From contig VMRT01000013.1 of the NCBI GenBank assembly GCA_007713455.1, forward strand, positions 62,001 to 126,000: a DNA stretch of 64,000 nucleotides, in the 5' to 3' direction. Source of the stretch: Pseudomonas sp. Its GTDB lineage: Bacteria; Pseudomonadota; Gammaproteobacteria; Pseudomonadales; Pseudomonadaceae. The notes beneath the pieces are model-generated. The model ran no database searches. It had not been told where the DNA came from and was given only the letters and a program-made list of their open reading frames with translations. The position numbers and the translations under genes are program-made. Positions 57,574-64,000 of this stretch are shown here, in pieces (position 1 is the first letter of the stretch; each line of letters begins with the position of its first letter).

Positions 57574-59709
57574 TCAGGCGGGGATGGCCTCCGCGGCGGC
57601 CTCGCGGGCCCAGACGCGATGCTGACCGAGTGCCTGGGCAAAGTTGCCAAACACCCCAGCCACGTCATCGCCTTCCAGCAGACCGGCGTCGGATTGCAGA
57701 CCGAGCGATGCCAACAGCGGCCGCGCCGCGCCGAGCACCACGATGGGTTTCAGGTGTTTGTAGGCCTCCAGCACGTAGTGCTTGGCCTCGCCGGACTTGG
57801 CCATTGCCGCCGCCGCATCGGCGCCGCCGGGGACGAACACGGCGTCGAACATCACCGAGGGCATGCCATCCATCGCAGCGTCGACCGGCAGTATCTTGCC
57901 GTCCGCCGTTTTCACCGGCGCCAGTGACGGACCGATGATCTTGGCCAGCGCGCCCTCCGCGGCCAGCTTGGCCTTGAACGCATCGATCGCCGCACCATCG
58001 ACGCCGTTGGCTACCAGGATGGCCACCTTGCGCGACTTGATGTTGCCCGGTGCATGGTTCATCAGGCTCAGCGCCGGCGAATCCTGCGGGGTTGGCGTCT
58101 TCGGCGTCACGGTCGGTGCGCTCGGCGCCGGCAGACCCAGGTTTTCGGCGACACGGCGGGCCAGCTCCAGGTCGATATTGGCGAGGATCTCGTTGACCTG
58201 GCGTTCGCGGATGAACACCCGCTCCACCTTGCCCAGCTCGAAGGTGTAGGCGCCGATGATGTGCTCCTTCTCCGGCGCGCTCATGCTGTTCCAGAACAGC
58301 GTGGCCTGGGAGAAGTGGTCGCCGAAGGATTCGCTGCGATTGCGAATCTTGTGCCCTTCGACGCGCTCCGGATAGCTCTCGAAGCCGCCGCCCTGGGCCG
58401 CCGGCGGGGTTTCCTTGGGCCAGCCGCTGTCGATCGAGTTGGGCTCGTAATTGGCGCGGCCCTTGTGGATCGTCTGACGATGGAAGGCGTCGCGCTGATT
58501 GTTGTGGAACGGGCACAGCGGACGGTTGATCGGGATCTCGTGGAAGTTTGGCCCACCGAGACGCAGCAGCTGGGTGTCGGTGTAGGAGAACAACCGGCCC
58601 TGCAGCAGCGGGTCATTGGTGAAGTCGATGCCCGGAACGATGTGACCGATGTGGAAGGCGGCCTGCTCGGTTTCGGCGAAGAAGTTGTCCGGGTTGCGGT
58701 TGAGGGTCATCTTGCCGAGCTTCTGCACCGGCACCAGCTCCTCGGGAATGATCTTGGTCGGGTCGAGCAGGTCGAAATCGAACTTGTGCTCGTCGGCCTC
58801 TTCCACCACCTGCACGCCCAGCTCCCACTCGAAGTAGTCGCCCATCTCGATGGACTCCCACATGTCGCGGCGGTTGAAGTCCGGGTCCTTGCCGGCAATC
58901 TTCAGCGTCTCGTCCCAGACCAGCGAGAAGGCGCCCGCGACCGGCTTCCAGTGAAACTTGACGAAGCGGCTGACGCCCTCGGCGTTGATCAGGCGGAAGG
59001 TGTGCACGCCAAAGCCTTCCATCGCCCGGAAGCTGCGCGGCAGGGCGCGGTCGGACATGGTCCAGAGCACCATGTGTGCCGACTCCGGCGTCAGCGAGAC
59101 GAAATCCCAGAAGCTGTCGTGGGCCGACTGCGCCTGCGGGATCTCGTTGTGCGGCTCGGGTTTCACCGCATGCACGAAGTCCGGAAACTTGATCGCGTCC
59201 TGAATGAAGAACACCGGCATGTTGTTGCCGACCAGATCGAAGTTGCCCTCGTCGGTGTAGAACTTGGTGGCGAAGCCGCGCACGTCGCGCACGGTGTCTG
59301 CCGAGCCGCGCGAGCCCTGCACGGTGGAGAAGCGCGTGAAGACCGGGGTTTCCTTGCCTTCGGCGGCGAGAAACGAGGCCTTGGTCAGCCAGCTGTGGTC
59401 GGCGTAGCTGACGAACACACCGTGCGCCGCCGAACCACGCGCATGCACGATGCGCTCGGGGATGCGCTCGTGGTCAAAGTGAGTGAGCTTCTCGCGCATG
59501 ATGAAGTCTTCGAGCAGCGAGGGCCCACGATCGCCGGCCTTAAGGGTGTTCTGGTTGTCGGCGATCTTCACGCCCTGGTTGGTGCGCAGCGCCTCGCCGG
59601 TGGCGTCGCTGCGAAACTCTTCCAGCTGATCGAGCTTGGCGTTGTGATTGGCGCGGTCGACGGTATCGGTGCCGGCGAGCTCGCTCTGTTTGGGGGTCTT
59701 GTGCGTCAT
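57574..59709 (-). CDS. katE: KatE, large-subunit haem catalase (HPII type)
   Basis: 711 residues, the length of clade-2 catalases. Active-site His89 in [10 protein letters not shown], the distal Asn region further on ([11 protein letters not shown]), and the haem-ligand Tyr in [11 protein letters not shown]-terminal class I amidotransferase-like (DJ-1/PfpI) domain (about 560-700) starts at [13 protein letters not shown]. It decomposes hydrogen peroxide in the cytoplasm; E. coli katE is RpoS-dependent, so stationary-phase expression is likely here. GAGG lies about 7 bases before the start. Divergent from metN. Confidence 0.95.
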   Translation of the reverse strand: MTHKTPKQSELAGTDTVDRANHNAKLDQLEEFRSDATGEALRTNQGVKIADNQNTLKAGDRGPSLLEDFIMREKLTHFDHERIPERIVHARGSAAHGVFVSYADHSWLTKASFLAAEGKETPVFTRFSTVQGSRGSADTVRDVRGFATKFYTDEGNFDLVGNNMPVFFIQDAIKFPDFVHAVKPEPHNEIPQAQSAHDSFWDFVSLTPESAHMVLWTMSDRALPRSFRAMEGFGVHTFRLINAEGVSRFVKFHWKPVAGAFSLVWDETLKIAGKDPDFNRRDMWESIEMGDYFEWELGVQVVEEADEHKFDFDLLDPTKIIPEELVPVQKLGKMTLNRNPDNFFAETEQAAFHIGHIVPGIDFTNDPLLQGRLFSYTDTQLLRLGGPNFHEIPINRPLCPFHNNQRDAFHRQTIHKGRANYEPNSIDSGWPKETPPAAQGGGFESYPERVEGHKIRNRSESFGDHFSQATLFWNSMSAPEKEHIIGAYTFELGKVERVFIRERQVNEILANIDLELARRVAENLGLPAPSAPTVTPKTPTPQDSPALSLMNHAPGNIKSRKVAILVANGVDGAAIDAFKAKLAAEGALAKIIGPSLAPVKTADGKILPVDAAMDGMPSVMFDAVFVPGGADAAAAMAKSGEAKHYVLEAYKHLKPIVVLGAARPLLASLGLQSDAGLLEGDDVAGVFGNFAQALGQHRVWAREAAAEAIPA

Positions 59710-59804
59710 GATGGGCCTCGGTTAGCCGGTTAGCTGAACCGCGAACGATCGGGCCGGGGGCTGGCCAGATGCGTGATCAATTCACGGCGTACCGGTTAGT
59801 GACC

Positions 59805-59829
59805 CCGGCAACGGCTGCAAGGTTGCCGG
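59805..59829. other. Hairpin in katE-metN intergenic region
   Basis: CCGGCAAC (59805-59812) and GTTGCCGG (59822-59829) pair with a 9-base loop. The 264-bp region between katE and metN also repeats CCGGTTAG (near 59732 and 59792). No gene seen. The hairpin could sit in the metN leader; no known riboswitch was recognised. Confidence 0.45.
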
Positions 59830-59973
59830 CTGCGACGATTTGCATTGCCTATGGCAGCGATATATTCAGTCAATCGAGTGGGCACATTCGAGCGACCCGA
59901 CCGGCAAACGGGTAGAATGCCCGGCTTTCGCCGAATATCCCGGCAACGAACGCCGCACCCACAAGGTTCGCCC

Positions 59974-60981
59974 GTGATCGAATTCCATCAAGTCCACAAA
60001 ACCTATCGGACCGGCGGCAGAGACGTCCCTGCCCTGCAGCCGACGCAGCTGGAGATCGCCTCCGGTGAAGTCTTCGGTCTGATCGGCCACTCCGGCGCCG
60101 GCAAGAGCACGCTGCTGCGTCTGATCAACCGCCTCGAGGAGCCCTCCGGCGGTCGCATCCTGGTCAACGGTGAAGATGTCACCGCGCTGGATGCCGACGG
60201 CCTGCGGCGCTTCCGCCAGCGCGTCGGGATGATCTTCCAGCACTTCAACCTGCTGATGTCCAAGACCGTGGCCGACAACGTCGCCATGCCGCTGCGCCTG
60301 GCCGGCATTCGCTCGCGCAGCGAGATCGACGCCCGCGTCGCCGCCCTGCTTGAGCGCGTCGGCCTCAAGGAGCACGCGCGCAAGTACCCGGCACAGCTCT
60401 CCGGCGGCCAGAAGCAGCGCGTCGGTATAGCCCGGGCGCTGGCCACCGAGCCGAGCATCCTGCTCTGCGACGAAGCCACCAGCGCCCTCGATCCGCAGAC
60501 CACCGCCTCGGTGCTGCAGCTGCTGGCCGAGATCAATCGCGAACTGAAGCTGACCATCGTGCTGATCACCCACGAGATGGACGTCATCCGCCGCGTCTGC
60601 GACCGCGTCGCGGTGATGGATGCCGGTGCCATCGTCGAACAGGGGCCGGTCACCGAAGTGTTCCTGCATCCCAAGCACCCGACTACCCAGCGCTTCGTGC
60701 TGGAAGACGAGGCGATGGATGAAAGCGAGCTGCACGACGATTTCGCTCATGTGCCGGGCCGCATCCTGCGCCTGACCTTCCAGGGAGACGCCACCTACAA
60801 GCCGCTGCTGGGCACGGTCGCCCGTGAAACCGGAGTCGACTACAGCATCCTGTCCGGACGCATCGATCGCATCAAGGACACCCCCTACGGCCAGCTCACG
60901 CTGGCGCTGATCGGCGGTGACATGGCAGCGGCAATGGCACAACTGCAGGCCGCTGACGTGCACGTGGAGGTATTGCGCTGA
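59974..60981 (+). CDS. metN: MetN, methionine ABC transporter ATPase
   Basis: 335 residues from a GTG start with AAGG about 7 bases upstream; an ATG at 59845 would add 43 non-homologous residues. Walker [10 protein letters not shown], signature [15 protein letters not shown], Walker [14 protein letters not shown]-loop LITHEMD. The C-terminal NIL domain (about 250-335) binds methionine and inhibits transport. The stop overlaps the metI start in TGATG. Confidence 0.94.
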   Translation: MIEFHQVHKTYRTGGRDVPALQPTQLEIASGEVFGLIGHSGAGKSTLLRLINRLEEPSGGRILVNGEDVTALDADGLRRFRQRVGMIFQHFNLLMSKTVADNVAMPLRLAGIRSRSEIDARVAALLERVGLKEHARKYPAQLSGGQKQRVGIARALATEPSILLCDEATSALDPQTTASVLQLLAEINRELKLTIVLITHEMDVIRRVCDRVAVMDAGAIVEQGPVTEVFLHPKHPTTQRFVLEDEAMDESELHDDFAHVPGRILRLTFQGDATYKPLLGTVARETGVDYSILSGRIDRIKDTPYGQLTLALIGGDMAAAMAQLQAADVHVEVLR

Positions 60982-61658
60982 TGGAAGCCCTTTTCAGCTC
61001 CTTGTTAGGGAATGTCGACTGGTACGAGATCTGGCTGGCGACGCTGGACACCCTGCTGATGCTCGGCGGCTCGCTGCTGTTTACCATCCTGCTCGGCCTG
61101 CCGCTGGGCGTGCTGCTGTTTCTCTGCGGCCCGCGCCAGCTGTTCGAAAACGCGCCGCTGTATGCCGCGCTGTCATTCGTGGTCAACGTATTGCGCTCGC
61201 TGCCGTTCATCATCCTGCTGATCGTGATGATCCCCTTCACCGTGCTGATCACCGGCACCTCGCTGGGCGTGGCCGGTGCCATCCCGCCGCTGGTGGTGGG
61301 CGCTGCGCCGTTCTTCGCGCGCTTGGTGGAGACCGCGCTGCGCGAGGTGGACCGCGGCATCATCGAGGCGACCCAGGCGATGGGTGCCACGACGCGGCAG
61401 ATCATCTTCAGCGCATTGCTGCCGGAAGCGCGTCCGGGCATCATCGCCGCCATTACCGTCACCGCCATCACCCTGGTGTCTTACACCGCGATGGCCGGTG
61501 TAGTGGGGGCCGGCGGCCTCGGCGACCTGGCCATCCGCTTCGGCTACCAGCGTTTCCAGACCGACGTGATGGTCGTCACCGTGGTCCTGCTGCTGGTGCT
61601 GGTGCAGGTGCTGCAAAGCGTCGGCGACCGGCTGGTCACCCATTTTTCGCGTAAATGA
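60981..61658 (+). CDS. metI: MetI, methionine ABC transporter permease
   Basis: 225 residues with five membrane segments. The ATPase contact loop is EVDRGIIEATQAMGATTRQII; the C-terminus has GLGDLAIRFGYQRF, characteristic of MetI. It partners MetN. The next gene, metQ, is 255 bp away, separated by a repeat element. Confidence 0.95.
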   Translation: MEALFSSLLGNVDWYEIWLATLDTLLMLGGSLLFTILLGLPLGVLLFLCGPRQLFENAPLYAALSFVVNVLRSLPFIILLIVMIPFTVLITGTSLGVAGAIPPLVVGAAPFFARLVETALREVDRGIIEATQAMGATTRQIIFSALLPEARPGIIAAITVTAITLVSYTAMAGVVGAGGLGDLAIRFGYQRFQTDVMVVTVVLLLVLVQVLQSVGDRLVTHFSRK

Positions 61659-61664
61659 ACCATC

Positions 61665-61865
61665 AGCAGGCCGTTGAAAAAACGTAGGCGAGGCAGGCAA
61701 GACAAGGCGCAACGACCAGCGGGAGTAACAGCCGAAGGCTGGCCCGAAGGGTGAGTGTAACGAGTCAAAACAGGCGAGGACGCTGAGTTTAGTACTCTAA
61801 ATGAGCAGTCCGAGCCTGTTTTTAACGCAGTATTGCCAACGCAGCTAGTTTTTCGACGGCTTGCT
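61665..61865. mobile_element. 201-bp element with 17-bp terminal inverted repeats
   Basis: The left end (61665-61681, AGCAGGCCGTTGAAAAA) and right end (61849-61865) are inverted repeats matching at 15 of 17 positions. The interior has a second long imperfect hairpin closed by AAAACAGGC and GCCTGTTTT (about 61767-61822) and an AGACAAGGCGC motif shared with the element at 52051-52211. No open frame. It interrupts the met operon between metI and metQ. Confidence 0.75.
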
Positions 61866-61913
61866 AGGGCGAGCGAAATTCGCACCCCGATCTACCTCTG
61901 AAGGAACCGAACG

Positions 61914-62687
61914 ATGAAGAAACTGATTGCCGCCCTGGCCACCGTTGCCGCATTTTCCGCGCAGGCCGCCGAAACCCTGACCGTGGCCGCCACCGCCGTG
62001 CCGCACGCCGAGCTGCTGGAGTTCGTCAAGCCGCAGCTGGCCGAGCAAGGCGTGGAGCTGAACGTGAAGGTCTTCACCGACTACGTGCAGCCGAACATCC
62101 AGGTCGCCGAGAAGCGCCTGGACGCCAATTTCTTCCAGCACCAGCCGTACCTGGATGAGTTCAACAAGGGCAAGGGCACCGATCTGGTCAGCGTTGCCGG
62201 TGTGCACATCGAGCCCTTCGGTGCCTACTCGAGCAAGGTCAAGTCGCTGGACGAGCTGCCCAGTGGCGCCACCGTGGTCATTCCCAACGACGCCACCAAT
62301 GGCGGCCGCGCCCTGCTGCTGCTGGCCAAGGCCGGCGTGATCACGCTGAAGGATGGCGCCGGCATCACCGCCACGCCGAAGGACATCACCGAGAATCCGA
62401 AGAACATCAAGATCCGCGAACTGGAAGCCGCGACCCTGCCGCGCGTGCTGACCCAGGTCGACCTGGCGCTGATCAACACCAACTACGCGCTGGAAGCCAA
62501 GCTGAACCCGACTCAGGACGCCCTGGTCATCGAAGGCAGCGACTCGCCCTACGTGAACATCCTGGTTGCCCGTCCGGACAACAAGGACAGCGACGCCATG
62601 CAGAAACTGGCCGCCGCGCTGCACAGCGAAGAAGTGCGCAAGTTCATCGAGGAAAAGTACAAGGGTGCCGTCGTTCCGGCCTTCTGA
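61914..62687 (+). CDS. metQ: MetQ, methionine-binding periplasmic protein
   Basis: 257 residues. Signal peptide (KKLIAALATVAAFSAQA) ends before AETLTVAA; there is no lipobox cysteine, unlike the E. coli lipoprotein. The NLPA-family body has VPHAELLEFVKPQL, DYVQPN, NFFQHQPYL and NTNYALEA, the methionine site. AAGGAACC precedes the start. It would feed MetNI. It is cut off from metI by the repeat element, so it may have its own promoter. Confidence 0.92.
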   Translation: MKKLIAALATVAAFSAQAAETLTVAATAVPHAELLEFVKPQLAEQGVELNVKVFTDYVQPNIQVAEKRLDANFFQHQPYLDEFNKGKGTDLVSVAGVHIEPFGAYSSKVKSLDELPSGATVVIPNDATNGGRALLLLAKAGVITLKDGAGITATPKDITENPKNIKIRELEAATLPRVLTQVDLALINTNYALEAKLNPTQDALVIEGSDSPYVNILVARPDNKDSDAMQKLAAALHSEEVRKFIEEKYKGAVVPAF

Positions 62688-62710
62688 CCGTGACCGCGTT
62701 GCGCTGAACA

Positions 62711-62733
62711 AACCCCGCCTCGGCGGGGTTTTT
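62711..62733 (+). terminator. Rho-independent terminator of metQ
   Basis: AACCCCGC (62711-62718), loop CTCG, GCGGGGTT (62723-62730), then a T run. It starts 23 bp after the metQ stop. Confidence 0.93.
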
Positions 62734-62743
62734 CATTTTCGGA

Positions 62744-62774
62744 CGTAGGGTGGATGTCGCCGTTCACATCCACC
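62744..62774. repeat. GTAGGGTGGA-family hairpin, copy 4a
   Basis: CGTAGGGTGGA start; GGTGGATGT (62749-62757) pairs with ACATCCACC (62766-62774). It lies between metQ and the alcohol dehydrogenase gene end. Confidence 0.78.
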
Positions 62775-62815
62775 GCGGCGCCGCTCAGCGATGGCCACCC
62801 GGTGGAGGCCACCCC

Positions 62816-62846
62816 GTGGATCGATAAAGCGCGATCCACCCTACGA
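62816..62846. repeat. GTAGGGTGGA-family hairpin, copy 4b (opposite orientation)
   Basis: GTGGATCG (62816-62823) pairs with CGATCCAC (62832-62839), followed by CCTACGA, the mirror of the 4a start. The 4a/4b pair is arranged head to head about 100 bp across, as at 48906-48982. Confidence 0.78.
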
Positions 62847-62897
62847 CCAAGCCATATCAGGACGCGGGCCCACGAAATGGCTCGCGCAGCATGCTCT

Positions 62898-63881
62898 TCA
62901 CGGCACCAGCACTGCCGCACCCTGGAAGCGCCCATGGCGCAGATCATCCAGCGCCTGGTTGGCCTGTTCCAGCGGATAGGCATGGGTTTCGGTATGGATG
63001 CCGACCTGCGCGGCGACCGGGAAGAAGTCCAGGCCGTCCTGACGGGTCAGGTTGGCCACCGAAACCAGCTCGCGCTCCTGCCAGAGGATGTCGTAAGGGA
63101 AGCTCGGAATGTCGCTCATGTGGATGCCGGCACAGACCACCCGGCCGCCCTTGCGCACGGCACGCAGCGCCGCCGGCACCAGTTCGCCGGCCGGTGCATA
63201 GATGATCGCGGCATCCAGCGGTACAGGCGGCGCCTGGCTGGAATCGCCGGCCCAGAGCGCACCCAGTGAACGGGCGAAGTCCTGCGCGGCCACGTCGCCC
63301 GGGCGGCTGAAGGCATACACGTCCCGCCCCTGCCAGCGCGCCACCTGCATGACGATATGCGCCGCGGCGCCGAAGCCGTACAGGCCCAGACGCTTGCCGT
63401 CGCCGGCCTTGACCAGCGAACGCCAGCCGATCAGCCCGGCACAGAGCAGTGGCGCCAGCGCCACGGCGTCGCCCTCCTCGCCAAGGTCGAAGGCGAAGCG
63501 CGCGTCGGCCACGACGTATTCGGCATAGCCGCCGGGCCGGGTGTAACCAGTGAACTGCGGCGCGTCGCAGAGGTTTTCCTCGGCGTGCTGGCAATAGCCG
63601 CAGGTGCCGCAGGTATGCCCGAGCCAGGGAACGCCGACCCGCTGGCCCAGTTCGAAGCCGCTGACGCCTTCGCCCAACGCATCGACGCAGCCGACAATCT
63701 CGTGACCCGGGATGATCGGCAGCGGCGCCTCCGGCAACTCGCCGTCCACCACGTGCAGGTCGGTGCGACAGACGCCGCAAGCCAGTACCTTGACCCGCAG
63801 CTCCCCTGGCCCCGCTTGCGGCTCGGGCAGTTCGCGCAGCTGCAACGGTTGGCCAATCTGTTCCAGCAACATGGCGCGCAT
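62898..63881 (-). CDS. Zinc-dependent alcohol dehydrogenase
   Basis: 327 residues of the medium-chain dehydrogenase family. Catalytic-zinc ligands in ACGVCRTDLH and PGHEIVG, the structural-zinc four-Cys loop CGTCGYCQHAEENLC, and a Rossmann domain (about 150-290) with GLYGFGAAAHI. It oxidises alcohols or reduces aldehydes with NAD(P). The sequence resembles the AdhA-type enzymes used with ethanol or hexanol in pseudomonads; the true substrate is not known. Single gene, divergent from the gene at the right edge. Confidence 0.88.
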   Translation of the reverse strand: MRAMLLEQIGQPLQLRELPEPQAGPGELRVKVLACGVCRTDLHVVDGELPEAPLPIIPGHEIVGCVDALGEGVSGFELGQRVGVPWLGHTCGTCGYCQHAEENLCDAPQFTGYTRPGGYAEYVVADARFAFDLGEEGDAVALAPLLCAGLIGWRSLVKAGDGKRLGLYGFGAAAHIVMQVARWQGRDVYAFSRPGDVAAQDFARSLGALWAGDSSQAPPVPLDAAIIYAPAGELVPAALRAVRKGGRVVCAGIHMSDIPSFPYDILWQERELVSVANLTRQDGLDFFPVAAQVGIHTETHAYPLEQANQALDDLRHGRFQGAAVLVP

Positions 63882-63977
63882 CGACGGCTCTCCTTTCGTC
63901 TCTGTTCTGCTGAGCGTAGGCCGATCGGTGGAAAAAGGCTCTAGACTCGAAGCGTCCCATGCTCAGGAGTGCCATCT

Positions 63978-64000
63978 ATGACGCTTTCGCCCTTCCACCT
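63978..64000 (+). CDS. Start of a gene cut by the right edge
   Basis: AGGAG about 8-9 bases before an ATG at 63978; the first residues are MTLSPFH. Such a start is often seen in glyoxalase/VOC-family proteins, but seven residues are not enough to assign it. Confidence 0.4.

Noticed and set aside
58054-59733. 559-codon open frame antisense to katE
   Set aside because: katE is unmistakable on the other strand; the antisense frame shows no recognisable domain.
59710-59973. Methionine or SAM riboswitch before metN
   Set aside because: One simple hairpin and short repeats are seen, but nothing matching the known SAM riboswitch core.

Overview
The window looks like chromosomal DNA of a Pseudomonas-type gammaproteobacterium, most likely of the P. 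stutzeri (Stutzerimonas) group. It is GC-rich and gene-dense. It carries a spuI / spuABCDEFGH polyamine locus followed by aguR-aguBA, a GGDEF gene and desA, in nearly the P. aeruginosa order. It also has an ANR/DNR-type box in front of an operon ending in nnrS, as expected of a denitrifier. No rRNA, tRNA, CRISPR, phage or transposase gene was seen. The genus assignment is an inference from gene content.

Layout. 1-6.0 kb: the dctB/dctD two-component system and the TRAP dicarboxylate transporter dctPQM, with an almost ideal sigma-54 promoter before dctP. 6.1-9.2 kb: 2OG-Fe(II) oxygenase, DUF2059 protein, alpha/beta hydrolase and a thioredoxin-like DUF6436 protein. 9.2-15.2 kb: an ANR/DNR box overlapping a Fur box, then five translationally coupled genes: a TonB receptor with haem-receptor-like signature, a NitT/TauT-type ABC importer (binding protein, permease, ATPase) and NnrS. 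15.4-29.4 kb: polyamine uptake and gamma-glutamylation genes spuHGFEDCBA (- strand), divergent spuI, then aguR and aguBA for agmatine use. 29.4-31.3 kb: three small exported proteins of unknown function. 31.3-33.6 kb: PAS-GGDEF cyclase and desA desaturase.

33.9-48.9 kb: a large signalling and envelope locus. It holds a dCache-PAS3 kinase, a receiver, a GAF-PAS kinase, a receiver, an HPt-REC-REC-GGDEF protein, a CHASE3 hybrid kinase and a third receiver. These are followed, with overlapping genes, by a YaiO-like TPR/beta-barrel outer membrane protein, a HEAT-repeat membrane protein and a processive family-2 glycosyltransferase. I read it as a phosphorelay plus c-di-GMP module wired to a polysaccharide synthesis/export apparatus. 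Its product is unknown.

49.0-64 kb: kauB-like aldehyde dehydrogenase and bauA-like omega-aminotransferase (divergent, polyamine/beta-alanine catabolism); znuA divergent from zur-znuC-znuB and a YgjP-like metallopeptidase; an SLC13 anion transporter; katE; metNI and metQ separated by a 201-bp terminal-inverted-repeat element; a zinc alcohol dehydrogenase; and the first codons of a further gene at the right edge.

Two systems deserve most attention: the Fur + ANR/DNR controlled TonB/ABC/NnrS operon, and the multi-kinase/c-di-GMP/YaiO-HEAT-glycosyltransferase locus. Gaps between genes also carry two kinds of repeat. One is a family of short GTAGGGTGGA hairpins found at four places. The other is two longer elements (161 and 201 bp) with terminal inverted repeats and a shared internal motif.
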